Source of the DNA: Apiospora phragmitis
Taxonomy: Eukaryota; Ascomycota; Sordariomycetes; Amphisphaeriales; Apiosporaceae
Reading direction: 5' to 3'
Length of the DNA stretch: 64,000 nucleotides
Assembly: GCA_038363925.1 (NCBI GenBank)
Contig: JAQQWL010000006.1
Coordinates: 3,080,501 to 3,144,500, forward strand
Position 1 is the first letter of the stretch, and each line of letters starts with the position of its first letter. A program made the position numbers and the translations under genes. The notes below the pieces were generated by a model. The model was given only the letters and a program-made list of their open reading frames with translations. It was not told the DNA's origin and did not search any database. Of this stretch, positions 12,708-23,099 are shown piece after piece.

Positions 12708-12933
12708 ATGGATCCCAACAACCCCCTCGCCGACCGCGAGAAGTCGCTCGAAAACCAGTGGATTAAGAACAAAGAGTGCGTGTCTTGCCCCGAACCCCAT
12801 CCCGTGCGACATGAAACTACGACAATATAGCTAACTCTCGCATAGACAGCAGATGGCCAAGGACAAAGCCGCACAAGCTGCGAAGGGGGCCAAAGATCAG
12901 GGCCAAGGACAGCAGGGCGGACAGGCAAAGTAG
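12708..12933 (+). CDS. Small hydrophilic protein, 51 aa, two exons
   Basis: The exons are 12,708-12,775 and 12,846-12,933, separated by a 70-bp intron (GTGCGT..CATAG) that joins GA|A in frame. The product is 51 aa and very polar. It begins DPNNPLADREKSLENQW, continues with a Lys/Ala-rich helix (QQMAKDKAAQAAKGAK) and ends in a Gly/Gln-rich tail. The REK.LENQW pattern is loosely like the mitochondrial F1-ATPase inhibitor (IATP) family, but there is no visible presequence and the match is weak. It is best called a conserved-type small fungal protein of unknown role. Confidence 0.6.
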
Positions 12934-13056
12934 TTTCAGCTTCGGAATGAAAAAGTACACCGTCTGACGCCAAGGAGCCCCTTGGCACGGGTCATCGGGG
13001 TGCCGTTGCAGAGCCGGATGCTCCGACTTAGTGGAGGCTGCGGTGTAGGTTGATAC

Positions 13057-13317
13057 ATGATACGTACAGATACGCTTCTATCCCACTTTGTGCGATGCAT
13101 ACCTCTTCAGGGTCTGGTCGGTTGTTGGTTGTTGGTGGCGATTACTAGCGTGGTCTTCGTGTACCAACTAGTACACCTGCAGCATGCGAGGAATGTCTCG
13201 CAGGAATCCAACGGAAACATATCGAACCGTTATCGCCTGACGCCCTACGTCTCCACCCGTAAGCACTTGTGTGATTTGAGCCGTGGCATACGAGTCTCTA
13301 CTTCAAAGCTTGTCTAG
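13057..13317 (+). CDS. Possible small membrane protein, 86 aa
   Basis: A single-exon ORF starts at an ATG. It has one hydrophobic segment at about residues 18-42 (GLVGCWLLVAITSVVFVYQL) followed by a polar tail. No family is recognised. It sits between the small hydrophilic gene and the GFA-domain gene. Length and composition could arise by chance. Confidence 0.2.
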   Translation: MIRTDTLLSHFVRCIPLQGLVGCWLLVAITSVVFVYQLVHLQHARNVSQESNGNISNRYRLTPYVSTRKHLCDLSRGIRVSTSKLV

Positions 13318-13445
13318 ATTACTTAAACTGCCAGAGAACCGAAAGCACTGAGGGCACTTCGTCTACATTAGCCCCTGATCAAATCAATCTTGAAACTAAT
13401 TCCCCCACTATCAAGCACTAAACTGAAGATTCGATATCTGTCACC

Positions 13446-14104
13446 ATGAGCGACTCTGCAACTTCTCGAACAGGATCCTGCCAATGCGGCGCTGTTCAGG
13501 TCCAGATCCTGGGGAAACCGATGGAGATGCACTTGTGCCACTGTGCCACCTGCCAGAAATTGTCGGGCTCGATCTTTGGTGCCTATGTGACTGTCAAAGA
13601 CGAGGTATGTAATCATCGTTCTTCATCTAATATCACCCTTTCCGCGACGGGATGCCGCGGGTTGCAGACCTCAGATTCATACCAGGATCGCTACTGACTA
13701 GCTCTTCTAAGCAATTGACCATCACCGTCAAGCCGGGGCTGAACGAAGATTCCACCCTCAAGACATACAAAGATACCTCAGGGGCTTCGGGCAACGCGAA
13801 CGACCACACGTTCTGCGGCATCTGTGGTTCGCCCATCTTGAACCGCAGCCCTCTCATGCCGACTATGCGAGTGGTGCCCCTAGGCATCTTGGAGCCGTAC
13901 CCGCTGTCAGAAGACGGCACCGCGGGGACGGAGGGCCAAGAAGGCGATGATGGCGAGACATGGGAGATGAAGCCTAGGATGGAGTACTGGTGTGTCAGGA
14001 AACGGAAGTGGGTTGGCGAGACGGGGGCAGAACTGGTCTTCAAGAGGCAGCCGGATACGGACGAGGATCTGAAAAAGTTAATGACGATTTTCGGGCTTGG
14101 TTGA
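13446..14104 (+). CDS. GFA-domain (CENP-V/GFA, Mss4-like fold) protein, 183 aa
   Basis: This is a two-exon gene, 13,446-13,604 and 13,712-14,104, with a phase-0 intron (GTATGT..TCTAAG). The N-terminal half carries the zinc-binding pattern of the glutathione-dependent formaldehyde-activating (GFA) fold: GSCQCGAV at residues about 11-18, then CHCATCQKLSG at about 31-41. The second exon brings the paired FCGICGSPI (about 90-98). Proteins of this fold range from S-hydroxymethylglutathione synthases to uncharacterised Zn proteins, so the reaction is not certain. The acidic, Gly-rich insert near residues 118-135 is outside the conserved core. All expected Cys residues are present and the frame is clean. 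Confidence 0.85.
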
Positions 14105-14407
14105 GAGTACACAGGGTTCCTCATACGCAAGGGGAACAATATCAACTGGCTTCTCCTCGTCTCAAATCTGTGTCGAGCTAACATCTTCAAGTACTTCTAT
14201 TCCCCCAATCTTTCAGGGTATGAAATTGCATAGATCAGATTATGCGGACCCAGAGTGATCAGTAATGATGCACTGCCAAACCCGAAAGGGGCGATGAAAA
14301 GAAAACAATAACTCTCCCATAGCAGAAACTGGGCCATGAAGTCATACTGTAGGCAGTGGATATCACATTCTCGCCTAGAAGTACCCTTTCCTATTCCCCT
14401 GATGGGT
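14105..14407. other. Intergenic region, nothing recognised
   Basis: About 300 bp lie between the 3' end of the GFA-domain gene and the 3' end of the small - strand gene. It must hold both terminators. Only short chance ORFs are seen. Confidence 0.4.
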
Positions 14408-14714
14408 CTATAGCAGCCTGGGCCCATGTCTTCTTTGGCGTCCGCGGCGTGTTGGATTCAGGCACTCGTTGGCTGTTATAGGCAAGCTCTGAACCAAATC
14501 AGCATTCATGTTCATACTCATTCCAGTTTTCTCTGCTACTCACCACTTGTTGTGTCATTCTTGGACTGGGGGGAACTGGTGCCGGTTGTTTCACCTCCTC
14601 GCACACTCGCGGCAGCACATTCTCCCGGGCCTTTTTGAGCGTTTCGAGGGACCTTTGATGGTCGATCATTGCAGTATTACGACGATTGATTGCAATGTCC
14701 AGGTCATCGGCCAT
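14408..14714 (-). CDS. Small hypothetical protein, 83 aa, two exons
   Basis: Exon 1 is 14,714-14,544 (57 codons from an ATG). It is followed by a textbook 55-bp intron: donor GTGAGT, branch TGCTGAT, acceptor TTCAG. Exon 2 is 14,488-14,408 (26 codons plus TAG). Phase is 0 at both ends. The product is hydrophilic: a helical N-terminus (ADDLDIAINRRNTAMIDHQ), a Pro-rich middle and an Arg-rich C-terminus (RRGRQRRHGPRLL) that could be a nuclear targeting signal or nucleic-acid contact. No family is recognised. The start lies only about 100 bp from the RIP-mutated block. Confidence 0.4.
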
Positions 14715-14810
14715 AGTTTCCGTCCTAGTGATAATTGCCTTGGCCTTGTATGTCTCGCAAGTAAAATCAGTGTCTAAAAGTCTGCGTAAGGGCCACTTTT
14801 AGCCGATTCC

Positions 14811-16077
14811 CCCCTTTTAATACCACATACGTTTAAATATTAATAATATATTTAAATTAATAAAGAATTTAATAAAAGTTTATATTATTACTTAACTAAT
14901 TTAATGAATTTTAATAATAATTATACTAGCCTTTAGCGCGACGTATAATAAAAAGGCGAAGAGGGAGAGAACGTAAAAGTTTATAAATAAGGCTTAGATT
15001 TAAGGCTATTTATACCGACTAGACTACCTCTTTTATATAGACTTAATATAGTATATTATTTTTTAAGTCTTAAAAAAAGGCTCGATTTTATAGATTTTAA
15101 CCTTTAAAACCTTTTAAACTTATTTAATAAAGTTTAAATTAAATAAATATACCGGTAATTTAATTATTTAAATACCCTTTAATTTTAAGAACTTTTTAAC
15201 GGTATTAAATCGATATATACGCGCGTTATCTTATATAAAATAGTTCTTAAGCTTATAAAAAAAGAAAGAGAGCAGCTTTTAAAACTTTAATATACTTAGT
15301 AGAATTAAAGCCGCCGGTGAGAAAGTCTAGATCTCTTTTATAAAAAATTAAAGGGGAGGTTTTTACTCTCCTTCCCTTTACTATACTATAGCTTATATTA
15401 TAAGGCTAATTCGAGGCCGTTTATAAGATATAAAATTAATGAGATCTTTCCGGTAATATTTTAAACCGTATTAGAAAACCTAGCGACCTAGTATAAAGGG
15501 TTCGTTTTAAATCGTATATTCGTTCGAAAAAAGGGAAAGTATTAGCCGCTTAAGGCGCGTACGAGAGGACTAATAACGACAGAATTCGAGCCGCTCTTTA
15601 ACGTCCTCCTTTATTAAAAAAATACGCTTCGCAGCGCGCTAATAGCCGATCTTTTTTTTACGTAGAGTACGCCTTATTATATTAATCGAAAAAGAGCGTT
15701 ATTTAAAGCTTAATATAATATTAATATTTAAATAAAACTCTTTTTAAATAATACGAGGCTTTTTACGTATTAATTAAAATAGATAACGCTTTTATTAAAT
15801 TAATAATTTATAAAAGCGACTAAGTTTTAGTTTTATTTTAAATAACTTTTATTAAATAAAACGCTTTATAAAATTATTAATAATAATAAGCAGACGCGTT
15901 CGAAACGCGTCGGTAATAGCCTTTTTTTAACCCCGATAATAGTTAACGCCGTAATAACTACGATAGCTTTAAATATATATTCCTTATTAAGCTTACGCTC
16001 TGCGGCTCGAATGCGACCAATTTCGTTTAAATCTATATTAAATTAATAGAGTTATTTAAAGATGAAGTTAAAAGGGG
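14811..16077. mobile_element. AT-rich RIP-mutated element bounded by a 10-bp inverted repeat
   Basis: This 1.27-kb AT-rich block contrasts sharply with both flanks. It begins CCCCTTTTAA at 14,811-14,820 and ends TTAAAAGGGG at 16,068-16,077, a perfect 10-bp inverted repeat at the composition boundary. No transposase motif can be read through the mutations, so the class is unknown. A target-site duplication is not obvious. Confidence 0.5.
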
Positions 16078-16282
16078 TAAAAGGGTGGTGGAATGTGAGT
16101 TTTAATGAGGGTGGTCCTTGCGTAGACTTTTAAACGGTCACTTTAGCTAATAATAGACAATTTAGCATCTGATATCAATACATAGGTAAATAAAAAATAA
16201 AAAACAGTGGCACGAGTCTCAGTTCACTTGGCTCGGGACATACTGTAAATTTGATGTACAGTGTTCAAGACTTACCTACCAT

Positions 16283-16633
16283 CTAATTCTCCTCTGGACC
16301 GTCCACCGTGTGCCACTCGAGGAACCTGTCGAGGTCCTGGAAACGATTGAGTGCCCATAGGTGTCTATCCATCTCCAGTTCCCGTTCATAAATGGCGATT
16401 TTCAAAGCCTGGCGGATATTTATTGGAATAGACCAGTCATTCGGAAAGATTACCCCGTAAATCCATTCCGCAAAAACATAGTAATCCCCTAAAGCCAGTT
16501 TGTAGGGAGGTTTGGGCGATCGGAGTTTCGGCCGTGAGAGATATGCATCGTGGCTAAGATAATGAGCCATGAGCTTCATTAGGTGATCCGCAACATAAGC
16601 TTCCCAGGCATGGTAACGGTGTTTGGATGTCAT
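16283..16633 (-). CDS. DUF6604-like N-terminal domain protein, 116 aa
   Basis: The ORF starts at an ATG, 16,633 to 16,283. Its pattern resembles the fungal DUF6604 N-terminal domain: RYHAWEAYVADHL, then LALGDYYVFAEWI, then RQALKIAIYERELEMDRH and a final LDRFLEWH helix. The same four blocks in the same order and spacing occur in the - strand ORFs at 17,463-17,915 (VADYL, TDDYISTAQYL, RQHLKNAIKGREV, INILKEVERLF). The two therefore look like paralogues. Full-length DUF6604 proteins are far longer, so this is a domain fragment or a short relative. Upstream - strand ORFs (16,554-17,050) might be a leading exon, but no splice chain was convincing. Function of the family is unknown. Confidence 0.45.
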   Translation of the reverse strand: MTSKHRYHAWEAYVADHLMKLMAHYLSHDAYLSRPKLRSPKPPYKLALGDYYVFAEWIYGVIFPNDWSIPINIRQALKIAIYERELEMDRHLWALNRFQDLDRFLEWHTVDGPEEN

Positions 16634-16639
16634 CGTAAG

Positions 16640-17462
16640 TATTCTTGATGTTAATGCAACTGATACTTTGGAAATTCGTATTAATATCAAGGATGTAGAA
16701 AGACTGTGGTGCAAAAAGCTCAGATTTGTCAGTATGGCATTCTCTGATGGTTAAATATCGACCAGGGCACATTAGGGCGATCAAAGGTATACGTGGATGT
16801 TTCAAGGATCCTTCACCTAGAAAGCCTGGCTGCAACCGCCTACTCCAATAGAAAGGGGGCATGTATACATGGCTGCCATCCACGAGGCTAAATGTTTTGC
16901 GTGTTGGGCATAGTCGTGGAGTGAGACACGTGAGTTGTGATCTAATGTAATAGCATTAATACTGAAGCCAGCAGATAATGTGGCAGGATAGGAGCCATAG
17001 AAAGTGAGTTGAACAAGCATAAAACTGCCAGCACATAAAGCACCATTCACTAGTTCTTATGCTATATTCTAAGGGCTTGGAAAAGCCTAACTATCTTACG
17101 TGTCCCTGTCTGTTATGAGACGAAGGAGTTCTGTCGGGAACCGAGCAATGGACTTTGCACTGCTCTTCATGACCATATGGTTCCTTCTCATTATCTTCAG
17201 TCATTTGCTAAAACACTCAGTCTTTCTGGGTTACACCTACCTAGATACCCCTCGTCGCAAGTTTTTCAAATTGATTGTGTGTGAAAAGTTATTTAATAGA
17301 TCAACTATTTTCAATTGATTTGTTATCAATATGAGGAAACGCAAGATGAAATCATCGCTGATGCTTCGTCGCAAGACTCTGAGGCCTTCCTCGGGTTCAT
17401 ATCTGATTGCCATTGAGCGGTTCATCCCTGTTGATCCATCCCTACAGGTCATTATGTTGACC
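16640..17462. other. Region between the two DUF6604-like ORFs
   Basis: Several overlapping ORFs of 70-110 codons lie on the - strand (16,554-17,050, 17,237-17,515) and on the + strand (17,100-17,318). None shows a recognisable motif. Decayed downstream parts of the DUF6604-like gene at 17,463-17,915 may lie here, but I could not read them. Confidence 0.3.
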
Positions 17463-18000
17463 TCACTTGCTAAGTTGTCTCGTGTTGGGATCCCTGTTTT
17501 CCTGGCGCATGTCACATTCTCTTCTTTCGCAGTTCCAAATAGTTATTGTTTCCAGAAGGGTGCTCTCAACATTTTTCGATCCTGTCGCATTGTTGCTAGC
17601 ACATCCCGTTTTTACCTCCGCCTCATCAAAGAGTCTCTCCACCTCCTTCAGTATGTTTATGAAGTACATGTGGGTTTTCTAGGCCACCTCCCTTCCCTTG
17701 ATGGCGTTTTTCAGATGTTGACGCATTGCTTGGTATTTTTCGGAACCAGGATGATCTTTGCAACAAGATTGTTGGAGTCGTGAAGAGAGATACTGGGCGG
17801 TCGAAATGTAGTCATCAGTGCTCATGATATATCCATTTCCCGTGGCCGTTTTCTTCAGATAGTCAGCAACTAACTCGGTGTGCTTTTTGTATTGTCTTTG
17901 CAGTTGTTTGTCCATGTCGGCTTCGGTTTCTGTCTGTTTGGGTTAGCATAAATCAAAGAAATTGTATGCTGTTGATCTCACCTTTGACGTTGCTGGATGT
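17463..18000 (-). pseudogene. DUF6604-like domain gene with in-frame TAG
   Basis: The N-terminal coding part starts at ATG 17,915 (DKQLQRQYKKHTELVADYL) and runs to a TAG at 17,679-17,681. The same frame continues after the stop with THMYFINILKEVERLF, which is the final helix of the DUF6604-like domain. The domain is therefore interrupted by a single stop, most simply a Trp codon TGG changed to TAG. A well-formed intron lies upstream (donor GTGAGATC, branch TGCTAAC, acceptor AACAG, about 17,977-17,930). Its preceding exon reads in frame (SQLAQVEIPKHPATSK), so the gene begins further upstream than 17,915. The ORF ends at 17,463 without further recognisable domain. It is a paralogue of the ORF at 16,283-16,633. 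Confidence 0.45.
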
Positions 18001-18845
18001 TTTGGTATTTCCACCTGAGCAAGTTGGCTTCGGGATGAACGTTGAAGTTAGGCAGATGGAAGTTATTCAGAATCGCCGAGATTGATTTACACAGAAGTAC
18101 AATACTAACCGTGCATAGCTTACAGCATATATACTCGCACTGGGCAAAGATCAAGCAGTGAATCTGGACACTTCGGTGAGAATCTGGTCGTCGGTCTCGT
18201 TGTTAATCTTACAATTATTCGATTCCTATGGTCAATGTGACAAGGGCAGTAAGGGCTTGGTTCTGGTTCAACTAATAATTGACTATGGCACTTTTAGGGG
18301 TTCTGGTCTTCTGTCCTTCCCCTTCATCTGGGAGGGTAATTCGTCAGGCTTATATACACCTGGTCTGGCATCCTTTAGACGTCTTTTTTATCCCATAGCC
18401 GCCATATCCTTCAGGAATGTAGTTATCCGTTGGGCCGATATGCATGCCTTCGTTGGTATACGTGTGACAGTCAAGAATAGACAGTCCCTAGAATTCCCTT
18501 AATACGCTAGCTGAAGCTGGAAATGAAAACGTAGGCAGGGCAGTCAGCTTGTGCGATTTTCTTTTCCAATCCTTGTACATATGACTGTCCCAGCAAGGTT
18601 CGAGAAAAAGGAGAAAGAGAAGAAGAGTCGAGGCTAGCCACTCCTAGTATGCTGTCAGACCGGTGCTTTCTCCCTGCAACTAACAGCAGCACTCCATTAT
18701 GTTAGACTACGTATAGTGTCCAATGTTTAGTGTCTCAAATATCTTGAAGACCATTCTTTGAAATTCCATGTTGCTGGCACCCTAGGAGGGCACACCAACC
18801 CGTTTCTGCTTCTGGTTAACTTGAGGGAGATGGTACATTTCATTA
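18001..18845. other. Intergenic region, nothing recognised
   Basis: Only short ORFs without motifs (for example 18,158-18,502 + and 18,507-18,692 -). It holds the 5' region of the DUF6604-like gene and ends at the MITE. Confidence 0.35.
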
Positions 18846-19185
18846 TCCCCTTGAGCGCCAAATACAACAAAAAGAGTGGGGTACAATTTTCAAACCAATC
18901 ACACAGCGTGCATCCTCTTTCTAGTGGGACTCTATCTACTCTCCGCTGTCATATTCAACCTCATTTTGAAGCACTTCCGGTAAATGTACGAAATTAATTT
19001 TACCACCATTCGAATCGGCATACCGGGTTTGTGAAGAAACAATATATATATATGGTAAAGGGTATTCGTGGGTGGTATAGACGTGATCAAAAGAGGCTGT
19101 AAGCAGCTAGTACTGAGCTGTGCGACCAATCAATTCACACAGATTCTGGCCTACTTCTTTTGTTGTATTTGGCGCTCAAGGGGGA
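18846..19185 (-). mobile_element. MITE copy A, 340 bp, TA target site
   Basis: A non-coding element bounded by about 35-bp terminal inverted repeats: TCCCCTTGAGCGCCAAATAC at the left, and the inverse of GTATTTGGCGCTCAAGG at the right. TA lies at 18,844-18,845; the right flank has TG, possibly a mutated TA. The whole element is the reverse complement of the copy at 33,466-33,802, including internal blocks such as GAATTGATTGGTCGCA and GTAAAATTAATTTCGTAC. Differences between the copies include several C/T and G/A changes. Short length, TIRs and TA target suit a Tc1/mariner-type MITE. Confidence 0.85.
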
Positions 19186-19657
19186 TGGTCCTCCCGCTCC
19201 TGTATGAGTCGGATAATGCCGATACTTATTGAGCAGTTTTCATCCCCGGTAATGGATTTCTCGCCAGCCTTTCGGCAAATTCCCAAAACGAGCACAGAGC
19301 TCTTGTGCCTTTTCTGTGACCCTGACCTGCCACTGACTGGATCTTCACAGTCGTTGGTTCTAGCACCACTTGACAACAAGCCCGCTTCGGTTCTCTCTGT
19401 CCCATTGAATATCTGCTTCACCCTTCTCAGTTTGCCTATAGAGGGAGGCTCTTCTGCGTTTCATAGCAGCAAAAACAATCATGTTTATTTCGAGATTCCA
19501 TCGTGTTTCGAGGTTCTGGGATCCATGTTCCTGTGTTTTACGATGATTGAAACGCGGCACGACAATACCGCATCTAGCAGAAACATTCACATTCGATTTT
19601 AGTTTGAGATTAGAAGTAAAATCAATTAGGTTTATTGCAATTCCTCTGCTCCTATAA
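19186..19657. other. Intergenic region, nothing recognised
   Basis: Lies between the MITE and the 3' end of the DHA1 transporter gene. Open frames exist on both strands but carry no motif. Confidence 0.35.
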
Positions 19658-21532
19658 TCATTCTACCAATCTGCGAATAAGCTTATGCCGGTACGTGAAG
19701 CTCCTAGCCCTCTTGCCGAAGATGTACATGGGCACGGTCAGCAGCACGACGCCGATCGTGATGCCGCCGATGACGAAGAAACACTGGCGGACCCCCTGGG
19801 TGGCGATCCAGTCGTTGATGTAGAAGGTCATGCCGAAGGCGAACATGTTCTTGACGAAGTTCATGGCGGCGAACGCCTCGGCCGCCATGGTGCGGTGCGA
19901 GTCGGACACGTACGCCACGACGCCCGTCGTCCCTAGCTGCACGCCGAAGTTGATGAAGCCCATGCCGACGATGATGGGGACCGGCCAGGGATCCTCCCGG
20001 TACAGGCTCTCGCCCCAGGCGAAGAAGCCCGTCACCGTGAAGAGGAGGTAGGATATCATGATGGGCAGGCGGAACTCAGGTTCTGTAATTTTGGTGCGTA
20101 TTAGCAGACGGTCTAACGGGTGGCGGCATACTGCTCTCGCTGTGGAATCAAGGATGACTTACCAAATACTCCGTTGTTCTTCTTGGACATAAACTTGATG
20201 CATCCATCGATGATCGGGCCCGCAAGGCCAGTGGCAATGAGAGTCGCAGCAAACGATGACAAATTGGACGCCCCTACTGCCGCAACACTGAAGTTATAAG
20301 GCGGTGCTGAAAAGATTTGTGATAGGGTGACCGAGATCAATACTAGCCACGAGATGCACGTAGTGAACAGGATCGTAGCCCACAAGACCACGGGGGAGGC
20401 CATCATGGCGAAAGGTTGGAGGGAAGGTCCGCCAGAACGAGACCTTGGCGAAGTAGCCAGAGTAAGGGAGCAACTCTCGGAGGTAGCTCTTCTTCGTCTC
20501 GACGACTGGCGCGGGAGAGGTGGAGTCTTCGACATGCTCCGCCTCCATCTTCTCGGCCTTGTCCACAACGGCGGCTTGGGCACCCGTGTCGATGTCAATG
20601 GCGCCCACTCTGTGGAAGGCAGATTCGGGCATCCAGAAGAATGTGATGAGGAACTGCACTACGAAGGCAGCGCCCATGGCGTGTAGGCATGTCCGCCACG
20701 ATGCGTACTCAATAATAGCGCCAGCTATCATAGAGAAGTTAGTAAAAAGGAAGTATGGTCGCATGGCGTATGCTACCACTGGAGAACGTACCAATCGGTG
20801 AAGCCAGGTTGATACCGCCCAAGACTCCGAGGTTGAATATCGCGGTACGATAACCCCTCTCATGGACAAACCAGATATCCGCGATGGAAGCCGGGACCAG
20901 CGCCTCCATGGGCGCCATGCAGAAGCCGCAAATCGTGCGGGCCGCGACCAAGGATCCAAAGCTCTTGGCCTCTGCTCCCCAGAAATTGGCCACGAACAGG
21001 CCGATCGACGTCACCAGGTAGACGGGCCGCTTGCCGAACTTTACCGCCAGAGTATTGCAAATTAGGCTGCCGGCCGAGATGGCAGCGATCATAGCACCGT
21101 TGCAGCCCAGGGTGAAACGCTCTAGGGGCACATCAAACTCCTGCGCGAGAGGTACGAAGGCGGACGTGAGAAGGGGGCCAACGGCTGGGATTCGAGATAT
21201 TAGATCAGCCGCATAGCCCGCGATTTTGATGCTTTTGAGGCAGATAAGGGGGTGAGATAATGGAAGGGAAATCTAGTCTTACCTCCTACACATCCACAGC
21301 CATACGCAATGGCAACAGTGAAGAGCTCTTTCTTCCACCGGGGCCAGTTGTAAGGATCGTTCGGCGATTCGGATGGTTGCGGGACCAGGACGGTCTTGCC
21401 TGTTGGGTCATGTTTGAGGAGGTTCGAGTCGACGCCGGCCGAGATTTCGAAGTCAACACGACCGAGCGTGCTCAGAGGAGATGTGCCCGGCACATGTTCC
21501 AGATGTCTGTCTTCGAGGATTCTGAGAGGCAT
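19658..21532 (-). CDS. MFS transporter, DHA1 (drug:H+ antiporter) type, 542 aa, one frameshift
   Basis: There are four exons: 21,532-21,283, 21,184-20,792, 20,724-20,163 and 20,082-19,658. All introns are canonical and phases match. The cytosolic N-terminus carries the DPYNWPRWKKE stretch typical of DHA1 transporters of fungi, followed by twelve hydrophobic segments. Conserved landmarks include KFGKRPVYL after helix 2 and ERGYRTAIFNLG. The predicted length of about 542 aa is normal for the family. The central loop (AAVVDKAEKMEAEHVEDS) is acidic. One fault: in exon 3 the frame slips by one base at CCC on the coding strand (20,421-20,423 on +), between FWRTF and LQPFAMM. Removal of one C restores it. 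It probably exports a metabolite or toxicant. It is followed upstream by a dehydrogenase on the same strand. Confidence 0.85.
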
Positions 21533-22076
21533 CTTTGCTTCAAGCTTCCGGCCCTGGATAAGTCTCAGTGGTTGTCTGAAACTATTGGAAGTATCTATGA
21601 ATAGAGGACGGGTCTCTCGGATTGAGATTTCATTCGAGGTCTGCAGATGATGGACTAAATACTAGGCTCACTGTTACTAGCAAGCTAGCTACTCAGAATC
21701 CTTGTGGATACTTGCTAGCAACTATGTTTCGCTAAAAGCTGGGGGCGGTCCCCTTTCCCCCACATGATCATCAGCACTACCACCAACCTGATGCGGAGAA
21801 AGCCTCACATAGTCGCCGCGATAGTGGAACTTGGCGACAGGCATGGGCTCAGCACTCGAAATCCTATTGCTTATCACTTGGCCCTGCGGGGTTCAGCGAC
21901 GCCAGCCATCTCCACTCCAAGGCTGCTATCCGAATCCGCGTCGTAGCATTTGCGGGGAAAAAGACCGGTGCGAGCATCGCCATGTCTGCCTGCAGGCCTG
22001 TCCCCAATAGGATCTGTAACTAGCCATGTCGGCAACTGCTTGTGCTACGTCACGCGCCTGCTTTGATAAGGCTCTT
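21533..22076. other. Intergenic region, promoter of the DHA1 gene and 3' end of the dehydrogenase gene
   Basis: About 540 bp between two - strand genes. No ORF with a motif and no clear repeat. Confidence 0.4.
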
Positions 22077-23099
22077 CTAAGCATACCCTAGCCGCCAGAA
22101 GTTGTCCAGATTGGCCTTGCTGTCCGCGTCCACATATTCGAGGTGTGGGCGCAGCGTCACGCTGTCGCCGTGGATTTCGGCCACCGCCCCGGTCGTTCTT
22201 CTGTCGCCGAGCAGCTGATCCACGCCACGTACCAGGGTGGACATGGGCGTCACTACCATGTTCATGAATAGGTCCTTGGACGGTGCAATGTTTGTTTCTG
22301 TTCCCCGTTAGTGGCTTGATCATCCATCCATCTTTCTCGCATATGCAGCAGCGCACAGCTCTCCCCTCTCGGACCGAATCTGGGAGGACATACCAAGAAC
22401 AGCTGGTGCCAGGGCATTGATCTGGATCTGTGTTCTCTCGAGTGCTGGGCCTAGTGAACGCACCAGCGCGATCACGCCGCCCTTGGATGCTGCGTAAAGC
22501 GGCGCAACGGGGAAGGGGTATATGCCTGCATTGGACGCCGTACAAATTATGGCGCCGCGTGAGCCATTTGCGGCACTTGGCTCGTTCTTTGACATATAAT
22601 GAATTGCCAGCTTCACAGCTACAAGCAAGCAAGCAACAGCGTCAGTTTTTGGTTTCTTTCTTGGAGATACAGATTGTACTGGGATATTGAAGATGGGCTT
22701 ACTGTAAACGACGCCAGTCAAGTTGACATCTAGAACCTTCAGGTTCGGCTGCGATGGCTCGTCTCCCTCTTGCGCGAGTAAACTGGAGGACCCATGCTCC
22801 GATATGCCCGCATTCGCCATAACCACGTCGATTCGGCCCCGGCTTGCATAAATATCCTTGAAGGCACGGGCAAGCTCTTCCCAGGATGACACGTCACTCT
22901 TCTGAAAACTGACTGTGGCGCCGGGAAACTCTGCGGAAAGTTGATCAGCCACAGCTTCACCAACCTCCGTACTCAGGTCGAGTATATAAAGATGATGCCC
23001 CTTGGAGGCAAAATATCTCGCCATGGCCAGGCCAATACCACTGGAGCCACCCGTAACAACAGTGGTTTGCCTACTAGAGGCTTCCGCAAGTCCGTCCAT
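22077..23099 (-). CDS. Short-chain dehydrogenase/reductase (15-PGDH-like), 280 aa
   Basis: The gene has three exons: 23,099-22,703, 22,618-22,394 and 22,297-22,077. They join in phase to 281 codons including the stop. This is a classical SDR with the NAD(P)-binding TGGSSGIG at residues about 17-24 and an Asp (LDLS) at the end of beta-2 that suggests NAD(H). It also has NAG (MANAGIS, about 95) and the catalytic YAASK about 100 residues later, with Ser upstream in CTASNAG. The C-terminus (TGAVAEIHG, then a YVDADSK stretch) is the type seen in fungal 15-hydroxyprostaglandin-dehydrogenase-like enzymes. The third exon uses the acceptor AACAG at 22,298; another AG closer to the start codon-like Met would break the frame. 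No damage was seen. It lies between two transporters and probably oxidises or reduces a small alcohol or ketone. Confidence 0.9.
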
